In this document: positions 32,840 to 40,470 of the stretch, one piece after another
Layout: each line of letters opens with the position of its first letter
Position numbering within the stretch: position 1 is the stretch's first letter
From: an uncultured Prevotella sp.
GTDB taxonomy: Bacteria > Bacteroidota > Bacteroidia > Bacteroidales > Bacteroidaceae
Direction: 5' to 3'
Assembly: GCA_947169185.1 (NCBI GenBank)
Contig: CAMVOS010000018.1
Coordinates: 1-50,154, forward strand
Length of the DNA: 50,154 nt
Program-made: the position numbers and the translations under genes
The notes under the pieces: model-generated
Seen by the model: the letters and a program-made list of their open reading frames with translations, nothing else
The model's database searches: none
What the model was told of the DNA's origin: nothing

Positions 32840-33922
32840 ATGACGATATATTTACTAGGAGCTTTTTTATTGAGTTTAATATGCGGACTGGCGTTTACGC
32901 CTCTTATCCTTGATTTCTGCAAGCGAAAGAGGCTTTACGATATTCCCAGCGATCGGAAGGTACACAAAAATGCGACGCCAAGACTGGGTGGCATCTCCTT
33001 TTTCCCCAGCATGCTGACAGCTTTCTTGGTTGTCTTGCTTTTCACGCCCGTCGTAGAAGCGAACACACTACCAGTAAACATCTGGAGTGCCGTATTTTTG
33101 ATTGGACTGATGATTATATACGGCATTGGCATTATCGACGACTTGGTGGGACTGAACGCCACCACGAAATTCGTTTTCCAGATAGCTACAGCCTGCCTAT
33201 TACCGTTTGTCGGACTATACGTCAACGACCTTCATGGTCTTTTTGGCATCCACGAGATACCCTTTTGGTTAGGCATGCCTCTAACGGTGTTCATTATCGT
33301 GTTTATCGATAATGCCATCAACCTGATAGACGGTATTGACGGATTGGCTGCAGGCTTGTCGCTGATAGCATTGGCAGGCTTTCTAGCCTACTTCCTCTAT
33401 TATGGTGTCTACGTCTATACATACACCATCATTATAGCAGGCATGATGGGCGCCTTAGTGGCCTTTGCCTATTTCAACCTGTTTGGCAAGACAGAGCGCA
33501 ACAACAAGATATTCATGGGCGACTCGGGCAGTCTGTCGCTGGGCTTCACGCTGGGTTTTCTGGCAGTCAAATGCATGGTGGACAACCAGAACATCTGGCC
33601 CTATCGTCCAGAAGCCATCATCGTACCGCTGACCTTGCTGTTTGTCCCCACTGCTGATGTGGTAAGAGTGACGCTGTTCAGACTGCGTCATGGTAAGCCC
33701 ATCTTCGATGCCGACAAGAACCACATACACCACAAGCTGATGCGCACAGGTCTGAGTCAGCATCAATCGTTGGTGGTTATCCTGTCGCTGGCTGTATGGT
33801 ATATACTGATGAACGTGCTGCTCTACAGGGTGATGCCCATCACCTATATCGTCATCATCGATATTGCGTTCTACTGTGTTGTCAATGTGTGTATCAACAA
33901 AAAAATGACTACAACGGAATGA
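32840..33922 (+). CDS. WecA-like undecaprenyl-phosphate sugar-1-phosphate transferase
   Basis: A 360-residue polytopic membrane protein of the MraY/WecA family. It has PRLGGISFF, the Asp-rich IYGIGIIDDLVGL, NAINLIDGIDGLAAGLSLIA, IFMGDSGSLSLGF and a His-rich KNHIHHKLMR loop, which bind Mg2+, the nucleotide sugar and the lipid phosphate. It starts glycan assembly by moving HexNAc-1-phosphate from UDP onto undecaprenyl phosphate in the inner membrane. The stop overlaps the start of a second, unrelated initiating transferase (ATGA). Confidence 0.93.
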   Translation: MTIYLLGAFLLSLICGLAFTPLILDFCKRKRLYDIPSDRKVHKNATPRLGGISFFPSMLTAFLVVLLFTPVVEANTLPVNIWSAVFLIGLMIIYGIGIIDDLVGLNATTKFVFQIATACLLPFVGLYVNDLHGLFGIHEIPFWLGMPLTVFIIVFIDNAINLIDGIDGLAAGLSLIALAGFLAYFLYYGVYVYTYTIIIAGMMGALVAFAYFNLFGKTERNNKIFMGDSGSLSLGFTLGFLAVKCMVDNQNIWPYRPEAIIVPLTLLFVPTADVVRVTLFRLRHGKPIFDADKNHIHHKLMRTGLSQHQSLVVILSLAVWYILMNVLLYRVMPITYIVIIDIAFYCVVNVCINKKMTTTE

Positions 33923-34488
33923 AACGCCTTATAGACTTCCTGATAGCAGCCTTCTGTCTGGTACTGTTCTCGCCCTTGATACTGGCAATCTGGTTGGCCA
34001 TCAAAATTGGTGGCGGACCAGCCATCTACCGTCAGGAGCGCATCGGACTGGGTGGCCGACCTTTCTATATCTATAAGTTTCGTAGCATGATAGTGGATGC
34101 CGAAGAGGAGGGCGAAGCGCTTTTACAGCAAGATAACGACCCACGACTGACACGCATCGGACGATTTCTGCGCGAGCACCATTTGGACGAACTGCCGCAG
34201 TTGTGGAACGTGCTGATAGGCGATATGGCCTTTGTGGGACCTCGTCCAGAACGTAAATACTACATCGACCAGATTATGGAACGCGACAACCGCTATGAAC
34301 GACTCTATGTGCTGCGTCCTGGTGTAACAAGCTATGCGACATTGAAAAACGGCTATACCGATAATATCGATAAGATGATAACACGCTTGGGAATGGACCT
34401 CTACTATTTGGAACACCAGTCATTGTGGATGGATGCCAAGATACTGTGGAAGACTTTTGCCGACATCGTTTCTGGAAAGATTTTTTAG
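33919..34488 (+). CDS. Monotopic bacterial sugar transferase (PglC/WcaJ-type), short form
   Basis: A 189-residue protein: one N-terminal membrane helix ([29 protein letters not shown]) followed by the catalytic domain with [54 protein letters not shown] and [15 protein letters not shown]. The HHLDELPQ segment has the Asp-Glu pair that forms the phospho-sugar intermediate. It lacks the extra N-terminal domains of WcaJ and matches the small PglC size. It overlaps the WecA-like gene by four bases and ends the locus. Confidence 0.92.
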   Translation: MKRLIDFLIAAFCLVLFSPLILAIWLAIKIGGGPAIYRQERIGLGGRPFYIYKFRSMIVDAEEEGEALLQQDNDPRLTRIGRFLREHHLDELPQLWNVLIGDMAFVGPRPERKYYIDQIMERDNRYERLYVLRPGVTSYATLKNGYTDNIDKMITRLGMDLYYLEHQSLWMDAKILWKTFADIVSGKIF

Positions 34489-34544
34489 TCATTAAGATGT
34501 ATAAACGTCTTTTAGGGAAACAGACCCTGTGATCTACAAAAAAA

Positions 34545-34577
34545 TCGAGCCAACCCTCTGGTTAGCCCGACTTTTTT
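34545..34577. terminator. Bidirectional terminator at the end of the polysaccharide locus
   Basis: TCGAGCCAACC (34545-34555) pairs with GGTTAGCCCGA (34560-34570), with G-U and one mismatch tolerated, followed by CTTTTTT. The A-run upstream makes it work on the minus strand too, for the HU/microprotein unit. Confidence 0.8.
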
Positions 34578-34611
34578 CTTACTTCTTACATCTGACATCT
34601 TACATCAGACT

Positions 34612-34719
34612 TCAGAATGGTCCTCGGCCCATACATGAGGTGGTGCCCAGTGCGGTCAGAGCCGCAGTCAGAATGCTCACGATGACCTGAATCACGGTCT
34701 TCCACGTTTCCTTCTTCAT
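34612..34719 (-). CDS. Smalltalk-type microprotein with lipobox
   Basis: A 35-residue frame, MKKETWKTVIQVIVSILTAA then LTALGTTSCMGRGPF, on the minus strand. A basic start, a hydrophobic stretch (VIQVIVSILTAALTALG) and a TTSC lipobox-like end match the Bacteroidetes 'smalltalk protein' family as I remember it: tiny, conserved, of unknown function, very often encoded just downstream of an HU-like gene. Here it starts 10 bases after the HU-like stop, in the same transcript. If lipidated, almost nothing but the signal would remain. Confidence 0.8.
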   Translation of the reverse strand: MKKETWKTVIQVIVSILTAALTALGTTSCMGRGPF

Positions 34720-34729
34720 ACGCCATCAA

Positions 34730-35380
34730 TTACATTCCGCCTTCCTCGCCACCGGTAGTGCCTCCGGTGTTACCACCTTCGTTGCCTCCGGTGTTACCGC
34801 CTTCGTTACCGCTACCGCTCTGGTTTTGGCTGCCACTCTCAGGTGCGCTGGCCCCGTTCGGGTTACGGAAGTCCTCGAGGGTTATCAGCGTCTGAATGCT
34901 GACCTGCTTACCATCGACGGTGCGCTTCTCGACGTCCACGATGTTCTGCGACTCGGGAGCCACGTTGCGGGTCAGGAACTGCTTCGAGGTCAGGTTGTCC
35001 ATCTCGCTCGAGTCAGGGGTGAAACGCAGGCGGATGCCCTTGATGATCGAGGTCGGGTTGAACGTCTTGTCCAGCATCTGGGCCTCAGTAGCACCGCCCT
35101 TCTCGTTCAGCACCGAGGGGTAGAAGATGCCCAGTCCGTCCAGCTTCACGCCCACGCCCTGTGCCACCAGCTCGGGAACGCACTCCGACAGCTTGATCAG
35201 CACCGCCATGATGGCGTCGCGACCCACCATACAGTTGTGGTCCTTCAGGTGCTGGGCCAGTCCGCGCGTCGACAGCGTCTTCTGGCGGTCTACCTCAGCG
35301 TAATACTTTCCACCCGAAGAGAGTCGGGTACTCTTGTTCTTGCGATAGTTAATCGCCATTGAAATCTTGTTTACTGCCAT
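34730..35380 (-). CDS. HU-like DNA-binding protein with glycine-rich tail
   Basis: A 216-residue protein of the Bacteroidetes HU-like (TIGR01201-type) family. Residues about 8-150 carry the bacterial histone-like fold with RKNKSTRLSSGGKYYAEVDRQKTLSTRGLAQHLKDHNCMVGRDAIMAVLIKLSECVPELVAQGVGVKLDGLGIFYPSV. The tail is low-complexity (SGSGNEGGNTGGNEGGNTGGTTGGEEGG) and probably unstructured. It may start at ATG 35380 or at the in-frame ATG 35359 (MAINYRKNK), which is closer to family starts. It binds DNA non-specifically and is cotranscribed with the microprotein. Confidence 0.88.
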   Translation of the reverse strand: MAVNKISMAINYRKNKSTRLSSGGKYYAEVDRQKTLSTRGLAQHLKDHNCMVGRDAIMAVLIKLSECVPELVAQGVGVKLDGLGIFYPSVLNEKGGATEAQMLDKTFNPTSIIKGIRLRFTPDSSEMDNLTSKQFLTRNVAPESQNIVDVEKRTVDGKQVSIQTLITLEDFRNPNGASAPESGSQNQSGSGNEGGNTGGNEGGNTGGTTGGEEGGM

Positions 35381-35540
35381 AGTTGTACTTGTTTCGATTT
35401 TTTAGTTAAACATAGGTTTTCTTTCTTCGTGTCGCTCTCAGCCTTGCACCGGGTGACTCGTTTGCCGTCTGCTCCGAGCTCGTGGCCTTTGAGCTCCGAG
35501 CGCGCGCCTCACGAGGTCCGAGCGCGTCAGCTTTTAATTG
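35381..35540 (-). other. Long GC-rich leader of the HU-like gene with repeated GCTCGGA
   Basis: The minus-strand transcript from the promoter at 35578-35547 has a leader of about 160 bases. Between 35530 and 35440 it is GC-rich and carries the motif GCTCGGA three times with complementary GAGCTC and CCTCGTGAGG segments, so it should fold strongly. No coding frame is convincing. Confidence 0.45.
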
Positions 35541-35546
35541 ACAATG

Positions 35547-35578
35547 CAAAGTTACAACAATTTCGGGGCGTTTCCAAA
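35547..35578 (-). promoter_or_regulatory. Promoter of the HU/microprotein operon
   Basis: Minus-strand TAACTTTG (35554-35547) with TTTG at 35578-35575, 20 bases between: an ideal Bacteroidetes promoter. Confidence 0.75.
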
Positions 35579-35691
35579 TTTTTCGCGTTTCTCACCGACA
35601 AACCACTGTTTTCGTGTTGAAAATCGGCCAAGTCGATTTTCAGACCGCTATCTGTTGCATTGAAGCACCCCTTGCGCCACACCTCATTTTT

Positions 35692-35854
35692 TTGACAGTT
35701 GACAGTTGACAGTTGAAAAGTAAGCCAACAGCGACCTTAATCAAAAATTCTTAACAAAATAATTTACTATATATATAATATATATATTATATATATAGTA
35801 ATTCTAATTTCCAAGAAAACACCCTACTCCAAAAGTAACTGTCAACTGTCATCA
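35692..35854. repeat. Second MITE-like element: heptamer inverted repeats around a perfect AT palindrome
   Basis: Left arm TTGACAGTTGACAGTTGACA (35692-35711, continuing GTTG) and right arm AACTGTCAACTGTCA (35837-35851) are inverted copies over at least 15 bp, again in 7-bp units. The interior contains a perfect palindrome at 35764-35801 (38 bp, all A/T except for one C and one G). Same design as 329-542 but with a different 7-mer. It lies in the 680-base gene-free gap between HU and MgtC. Confidence 0.6.
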
Positions 35855-35903
35855 GTTTAAGCAAAAGCGGGTTTTTGATTGCATGTCTGGAATTTATTTT
35901 TCA

Positions 35904-35931
35904 TCACAGGGGGTCTGTCCCCGTGTGAGGT
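35904..35931. repeat. REP-like half-palindrome GGGGGTCTGTCCCC
   Basis: A 28-base sequence containing CACAGGGGGTCTGTCCCCGT, identical to 46804-46831, where it forms half of a longer palindrome inside a gene. A weaker relative (GGGAAACAGACCCTGTGA) lies near 34515-34532. The rest of 35932-36058 shows nothing further. Confidence 0.7.
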
Positions 35932-36058
35932 CTGGCAGAACGTTCGCCTCGCGGCACCTACTGGCTCCACTTCGCCGTCCGTCCACCAAGTCTGGAAAAC
36001 CGACGAAAGATCAGGTTGATACAGACTTAAGATTTGCCGTCGATGCTCTGTGATAAGT

Positions 36059-36508
36059 TTACTCTTTGCGATGCTTGTCGAGTTTACGCAGGAAGAAGTT
36101 GAAGGCTTCGAGGCCTGCCAGCACTAAGACGGTGCAGGCGGTGGCCAGAATATACATGCCACCGCCACAGGCCAGACCAATGGCAGCGACAACCCATACA
36201 CCAGCGGCGGTGGTCAGTCCGCTGACCATGTTCTCCTGCTTGCGGAAGATGATGGTACCGGCACCAATGAAACCAATACCGCTGACAACCTGGGCAGCGA
36301 CACGGCTGACATCCCAGCGGGTGGTCATGTCGTTCATGGGGACATCGCTGAAGCCGTATGCCGAGACAATCATGAATAACGCCGAACCCAAAGCGACGAG
36401 GAAATGGGTGCGGAAGCCGGCTTCCTTGGCACGGTATTCACGTTCGAGACCGATGAGTCCGCCAAGCAGAGCGGCAACGAAAATGCGCAGAATAAATTCG
36501 TATTCCAT
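36059..36508 (-). CDS. MgtC/SapB-family membrane protein
   Basis: A 149-residue protein with about four membrane segments and the MgtC signature FVAALLGGLIGLEREYRAKEAGFRTHFLVALGSALFMIVSAYGF, plus VVSGIGFIGAGTIIF and GLTTAAGVWVVAAIGLACGGG. MgtC-like proteins modulate ATP synthase and help survival in low Mg2+, but this short form without the C-terminal ACT-like domain is of unknown role. Transcribed divergently from tatA. Confidence 0.9.
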   Translation of the reverse strand: MEYEFILRIFVAALLGGLIGLEREYRAKEAGFRTHFLVALGSALFMIVSAYGFSDVPMNDMTTRWDVSRVAAQVVSGIGFIGAGTIIFRKQENMVSGLTTAAGVWVVAAIGLACGGGMYILATACTVLVLAGLEAFNFFLRKLDKHRKE

Positions 36509-36531
36509 AGTTAAATGTTGTTATTTGACTG

Positions 36532-36559
36532 CAAAGATAATCTTTTTTTCGTATCTTTG
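36532..36559. promoter_or_regulatory. Back-to-back -7 boxes of mgtC-like gene and tatA
   Basis: CAAAGATA at 36532-36539 (minus-strand TATCTTTG) and TATCTTTG at 36552-36559 are only 12 bases apart and mirror each other (CTGCAAAGATA ... TATCTTTGCAAAG). Two RNA polymerases could not occupy both at once, so the divergent genes should compete. Confidence 0.6.
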
Positions 36560-36589
36560 CAAAGATTATAATCAAAAACTAATAATAAT

Positions 36590-36784
36590 ATGACGAATTT
36601 GCTTATGTTTGGATTAGGCATGCAAGAGATACTGGTTATCGCGCTGATTGTGCTGTTGCTGTTTGGCGGCAAGAAGATTCCCGAGCTGATGAAGGGCTTG
36701 GGCAAGGGCGTCAAGAGTTTCAAGGACGGCATGAAGGAGGTGGAAGACGACGTAAAAAGTGAAGAGGTGAAGCGTGAAAAGTGA
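36590..36784 (+). CDS. tatA: Twin-arginine translocase subunit TatA/E
   Basis: A 64-residue protein with one membrane helix ([18 protein letters not shown]), the [30 protein letters not shown] hinge and amphipathic helix of TatA. It forms the export pore for folded Tat substrates with TatC, whose gene overlaps it by 11 bases. No tatB is present, as usual in Bacteroidetes. The C-terminal codons fall in a GTGAA-rich near-repeat. Confidence 0.92.
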   Translation: MTNLLMFGLGMQEILVIALIVLLLFGGKKIPELMKGLGKGVKSFKDGMKEVEDDVKSEEVKREK

Positions 36785-37520
36785 ACCGCAGACCTTCTGG
36801 GACCATCTGGACGTGTTACGCTCGTCGCTGATACGGATGGGCGTGGCAGTGGTGGTGTTTGCTGTGGTAGCGTTCTGTCTGAAGGATACATTGTTTGACG
36901 TCGTGCTGGCTCCGCGTAGCAGTGACTTCGTGGCGTACCGACTGTTGGGCGTCGAGCCGTTCTCGATACACCTGATGAACACGGGACTGACGGAACAGTT
37001 CATGATTCACATGCGGACGGCGATATATGCGGGACTGCTGGTGGCGTCGCCTTACATCTTATACGAACTGTTCCGCTTCGTATCGCCCGGACTATATGAG
37101 AACGAGCGGCACTATGCGGTCTGGATAGTGGGTGCGGCGTATGTGATGTTCCTTGTGGGCACGCTGACCAACTACTTTGTCGTTTTTCCGCTGACGGTGA
37201 GATTTCTGGGCACGTACCAGGTATCGCCCGACGTGGCCAACATGCTGACGTTGCAGTCGTACGTCGACACACTGATAGGTATGAGCCTGGTGATGGGCGT
37301 GGTGTTCGAGCTGCCTGTGGTCTGCGGACTTCTGGGGCGCATGGGTCTGATTACCAGCCCGATGATGAGCGAATACCGCCGACATGCCATAGTTGCCATC
37401 CTTGTCGTAGCAGCGATTATCACTCCGACAACTGATGTCTTTACACTGTTCGTCGTGGCGCTGCCGATATACCTGCTCTACGAGCTGAGCATACAGATTG
37501 TGCGTTGCACACAAAGGTGA
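36774..37520 (+). CDS. tatC: Twin-arginine translocase subunit TatC
   Basis: A 248-residue protein with six membrane helices. [23 protein letters not shown] is the TatC N-terminal motif (F..HL.ELR.R), with [13 protein letters not shown] and [17 protein letters not shown] as later hallmarks. It binds the twin-arginine signal. It starts at GTG 36774 inside tatA, since no ATG lies before the first helix. The stop codon TGA belongs to a 7-bp repeat tract. Two Tat-linked Fe-S proteins follow. Confidence 0.92.
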   Translation: MKSEPQTFWDHLDVLRSSLIRMGVAVVVFAVVAFCLKDTLFDVVLAPRSSDFVAYRLLGVEPFSIHLMNTGLTEQFMIHMRTAIYAGLLVASPYILYELFRFVSPGLYENERHYAVWIVGAAYVMFLVGTLTNYFVVFPLTVRFLGTYQVSPDVANMLTLQSYVDTLIGMSLVMGVVFELPVVCGLLGRMGLITSPMMSEYRRHAIVAILVVAAIITPTTDVFTLFVVALPIYLLYELSIQIVRCTQR

Positions 37521-37541
37521 GAGGTGAGAGGTAAGAGGTAA
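37514..37541 (+). repeat. Four 7-bp units at the end of tatC
   Basis: AAGGTGA, GAGGTGA, GAGGTAA, GAGGTAA. The first unit contains the tatC stop codon. Same family as the tract at 15863-15890. Confidence 0.75.
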
Positions 37542-37571
37542 GAGAATTGCACAAACCAAAATAGATATTAT

Positions 37572-39050
37572 ATGCTAAGGAAGATTAGGATTATACTTGC
37601 TGCGGTGATGATGATAGGCATCACATGGCTATTCGTCGACTTCACGGGAACGGCCTACCACTGGCTGAGTTGGGCACCCAAGCTACAATTCCTGGAAGCC
37701 GTGCTGGCACTCAACGTGGCAGTGATCGTCGGACTGGTTGTGCTGACACTGGTCTTGGGGCGCATCTACTGCTCAGTCATCTGTCCGCTGGGCATCATGC
37801 AGGACATCTTCGGATGGCTGGGTAAGAAGGCGAAGAAGAACCGTTACACCTATTCGAAGGAAGTCAGGTGGTTGCGCTATCCCGTATTGGTGGTATTCAT
37901 CATTGCACTGGTGGCTGGCGTGGGTTCGCTGTTCCAGTTACTGGCACCCTACTCCGCCTTCGGGCGCATTGCTACCAATCTGTTGCAGCCCGTGTGGCAG
38001 GCAGGCAACAACGTGCTGGCCTCGATAGCCGAGCACTACGACAGCTATGCTTTCTACCACTCGAATATCTGGCTTAAATCCGGAGTATCGCTCATTATTG
38101 CCGTAGTAACGCTCGTTACTCTCGGCGTATTGGCGTGGCGCAACGGTCGCACGTATTGTAACACCATCTGTCCGGTAGGAACCGTCCTAAGTTTCCTGAG
38201 CCGTTTCTCGTGGCTGAAGATACACTTCGACACCGAGAAGTGCCGCAACTGCTCGCTATGCACCAAGAACTGTAAGGCGGCATGTATCGACTTCAAGACA
38301 CATAGCGTAGACTACAGCCGTTGCGTAGTTTGTGGCGACTGTATCGAAAGCTGTAAGTTTGATGCGCTGAAGTATTCTAGTAAGTCCAGTATAACTAATA
38401 GGACTAGTGAGACTAGCCCTGCAAGCGAGGGACGCCGTTCGTTCCTGTTGTCGAGCACCATACTGGCTACGGCAGCACTGGCCCAAGACAAGAAGAAGGT
38501 AGATGGCGGACTGGCTGAGATCGAGGACAAGGTGGCGCCAGAGCGACAGACACCGCTGACACCACCGGGTTCACTCTCAAGGGAAAACCTTGAGACGCGG
38601 TGTACGGGCTGTCAGCTCTGCATCTCGGAGTGTCCCAACGAGGTATTGCGTCCCTCCGCCGACCTGATGCACCTGATGATGCCCGTGATGTCGTATGAAC
38701 GCGGCTACTGCCGTCCGGAGTGCAACCGCTGTTCGCAGGTATGCCCCGCTGGTGCCATTAAACCTATACAAAAAGAGGTAAAGGCTTCGACACAGATTGG
38801 CCATGCGGTATGGATCAAAAAGAACTGCATACCACTAACGGATGGCGTGGAGTGTGGCAACTGTGCCCGCCACTGTCCCACAGGAGCCATCGAGATGGTG
38901 CCCAGCGACCCAGACGATGAGGAGTCGGCATACGTTCCTGCCGTCAATGAGGCGCGCTGCATAGGCTGTGGTGCCTGCGAGAACCTGTGTCCGGCACGTC
39001 CACACTCAGCGATATATGTTGAGGGGCACGAAGTGCACAAGGAAATTTAA
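37572..39050 (+). CDS. NapH-NapG-like polyferredoxin with internal Tat signal
   Basis: A 492-residue fusion. Residues about 1-280 are NapH-like: membrane helices, GRIYCSVICPLG and GRTYCNTICPVG (two CxxxCP motifs), then two 4Fe-4S clusters (CRNCSLCTKNC, CVVCGDCIESC). A linker (SSKSSITNRTSETSPASEG) leads to RRSFLLSSTILATAALAQ at 288-305, a twin-arginine signal inside the chain. Residues about 320-492 are NapG/MauM-like with four more clusters (CTGCQLCISEC, CNRCSQVC, CGNCARHC, CIGCGACENLC). The last domain is expected in the periplasm, so the protein could carry electrons across the membrane to the exported reductase encoded next. Confidence 0.88.
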   Translation: MLRKIRIILAAVMMIGITWLFVDFTGTAYHWLSWAPKLQFLEAVLALNVAVIVGLVVLTLVLGRIYCSVICPLGIMQDIFGWLGKKAKKNRYTYSKEVRWLRYPVLVVFIIALVAGVGSLFQLLAPYSAFGRIATNLLQPVWQAGNNVLASIAEHYDSYAFYHSNIWLKSGVSLIIAVVTLVTLGVLAWRNGRTYCNTICPVGTVLSFLSRFSWLKIHFDTEKCRNCSLCTKNCKAACIDFKTHSVDYSRCVVCGDCIESCKFDALKYSSKSSITNRTSETSPASEGRRSFLLSSTILATAALAQDKKKVDGGLAEIEDKVAPERQTPLTPPGSLSRENLETRCTGCQLCISECPNEVLRPSADLMHLMMPVMSYERGYCRPECNRCSQVCPAGAIKPIQKEVKASTQIGHAVWIKKNCIPLTDGVECGNCARHCPTGAIEMVPSDPDDEESAYVPAVNEARCIGCGACENLCPARPHSAIYVEGHEVHKEI

Positions 39051-39081
39051 CGAAACTTCGAAACATCGAAATAGCGAAACT

Positions 39082-40470
39082 ATGAAACAAGACATCAATA
39101 GAAGGAATTTCCTCAAGATATTTGGTGGCGGCACCGTTGCTACTGCTGCCGTACTGACAGGCTGCAAGTCGAAGACGGAAAGCAAAGCTGTCGAGGAGTA
39201 TAAAAAACAGGTCGAACCGCCTGTTGGCAAAATGACGTATCGCACAAACCCCAATAATCAGGACAAGGTGTCGCTGTTGGGCTACGGCATGATGCGTCTG
39301 CCGTCGAAGACAGAAAACAAAGACGATTTCGACCAGGAGTTGATTAACCGTCAGGTGGACTACGCCATCGAACACGGCGTAAACTATTTTGACACAAGCC
39401 CCGTCTACTGTCAGGGAAAGTCGGAAACCTGCACGGGTATTGCATTGAAGAAGCATGACCGTAAGAAGATATTCATCGCCACAAAGTTGTCGAACTTTCA
39501 TCCCGACACGCAGAGTCATGAGGCCAGTGTGGCGATGTACAAGAACTCGCTGAAAGAGCTACAGACCGACTATATCGACTACTACCTGCTACACGCAGTT
39601 GGTGGTGCGATGTTCGAATTCGAAAAACGCTATGTGGACAACGGTATGATGGACTACCTGATGAAGGAACGCGAGGCAGGCCGTATCCGCAACCTCGGTT
39701 TCTCGTTCCACGGCAAGCAGGAAGTGTTTGATGAAATACTGGCCATGCACGACAAGTATCATTGGGACTTCGTACAGATTGAGCTGAACTATCTGGATTG
39801 GGACTACGCTGACGAAATCAGCAAGAATAACGTTGATGCACATTATCTTTACGACGAACTGCAGAAGAAAGGCATCCCAGCCGTCATCATGGAGCCCCTA
39901 TTAGGCGGACGCTTGGCCAACCTGCCGCAATATCTGGCTACAGAGCTGAAGAGCAAGAATCCTGAGCGCAGTGTGGCCTCGTGGGCTTTCCGCTATGCTG
40001 GCACACCAGAAGGCGTACTGACTGTGCTGAGTGGTATGACCTACATGGAACATTTGAAAGACAACTTACTATCGTATTGTCCATTGGTGCCGCTAAGCAA
40101 ACAAGAACAAGAATACCTGCATAAGAAGGTGGCCGACCGCATCGTGGGGCTAGAGAACATTCCGTGCAACGACTGCAAATACTGCATGCCCTGCCCCTAC
40201 GGCATCGACATACCAGCCATCTTCGTACATTATAACAAATGTAAGAACGAAGGAACCCTGCCACGCGAAAATGTTGACGCTGAGTACGCCAAGCTACGCC
40301 GCAACTATCTGATTGGGCTGGACCGCGCCGTGCCGCGTCTGCGACAGGCCGACCACTGTATAGGTTGCGGGCAATGTGAACCACACTGCCCGCAGAGCAT
40401 TCGCATTCCGCGCGAACTACGTAAGATTAGCGAATTCGTAGAAGAACTGCGTCGGAGCCGAGAGGTTTAG
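39082..40470 (+). CDS. Tat-exported lipoprotein aldo/keto reductase with ferredoxin tail
   Basis: A 462-residue protein. The N-terminus MKQDINRRNFLKIFGGGTVATAAVLTGC is a twin-arginine signal ending in a lipobox, so it is a Tat lipoprotein. Residues about 65-350 are an aldo/keto reductase barrel (LGYGMMRLPSK, GVNYFDTSPVYCQG with catalytic Asp/Tyr, KLSNFHP, DYIDYYLLH). The end has CNDCKYCMPCPYGIDIP and CIGCGQCEPHCP, ferredoxin-type clusters. ATG 39082 is the start although the frame is open from 38968. It lies directly after the Tat genes and the polyferredoxin, which suggests a joint periplasmic redox role. Substrate unknown. Confidence 0.9.
   Translation: MKQDINRRNFLKIFGGGTVATAAVLTGCKSKTESKAVEEYKKQVEPPVGKMTYRTNPNNQDKVSLLGYGMMRLPSKTENKDDFDQELINRQVDYAIEHGVNYFDTSPVYCQGKSETCTGIALKKHDRKKIFIATKLSNFHPDTQSHEASVAMYKNSLKELQTDYIDYYLLHAVGGAMFEFEKRYVDNGMMDYLMKEREAGRIRNLGFSFHGKQEVFDEILAMHDKYHWDFVQIELNYLDWDYADEISKNNVDAHYLYDELQKKGIPAVIMEPLLGGRLANLPQYLATELKSKNPERSVASWAFRYAGTPEGVLTVLSGMTYMEHLKDNLLSYCPLVPLSKQEQEYLHKKVADRIVGLENIPCNDCKYCMPCPYGIDIPAIFVHYNKCKNEGTLPRENVDAEYAKLRRNYLIGLDRAVPRLRQADHCIGCGQCEPHCPQSIRIPRELRKISEFVEELRRSREV

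Noticed and set aside
35381..36058. AT-rich palindromic region considered as a replication origin
   Set aside because: No DnaA-box clusters (TTATCCACA) were seen and dnaA/dnaN are absent; recF alone at 47.6 kb does not mark an origin here.
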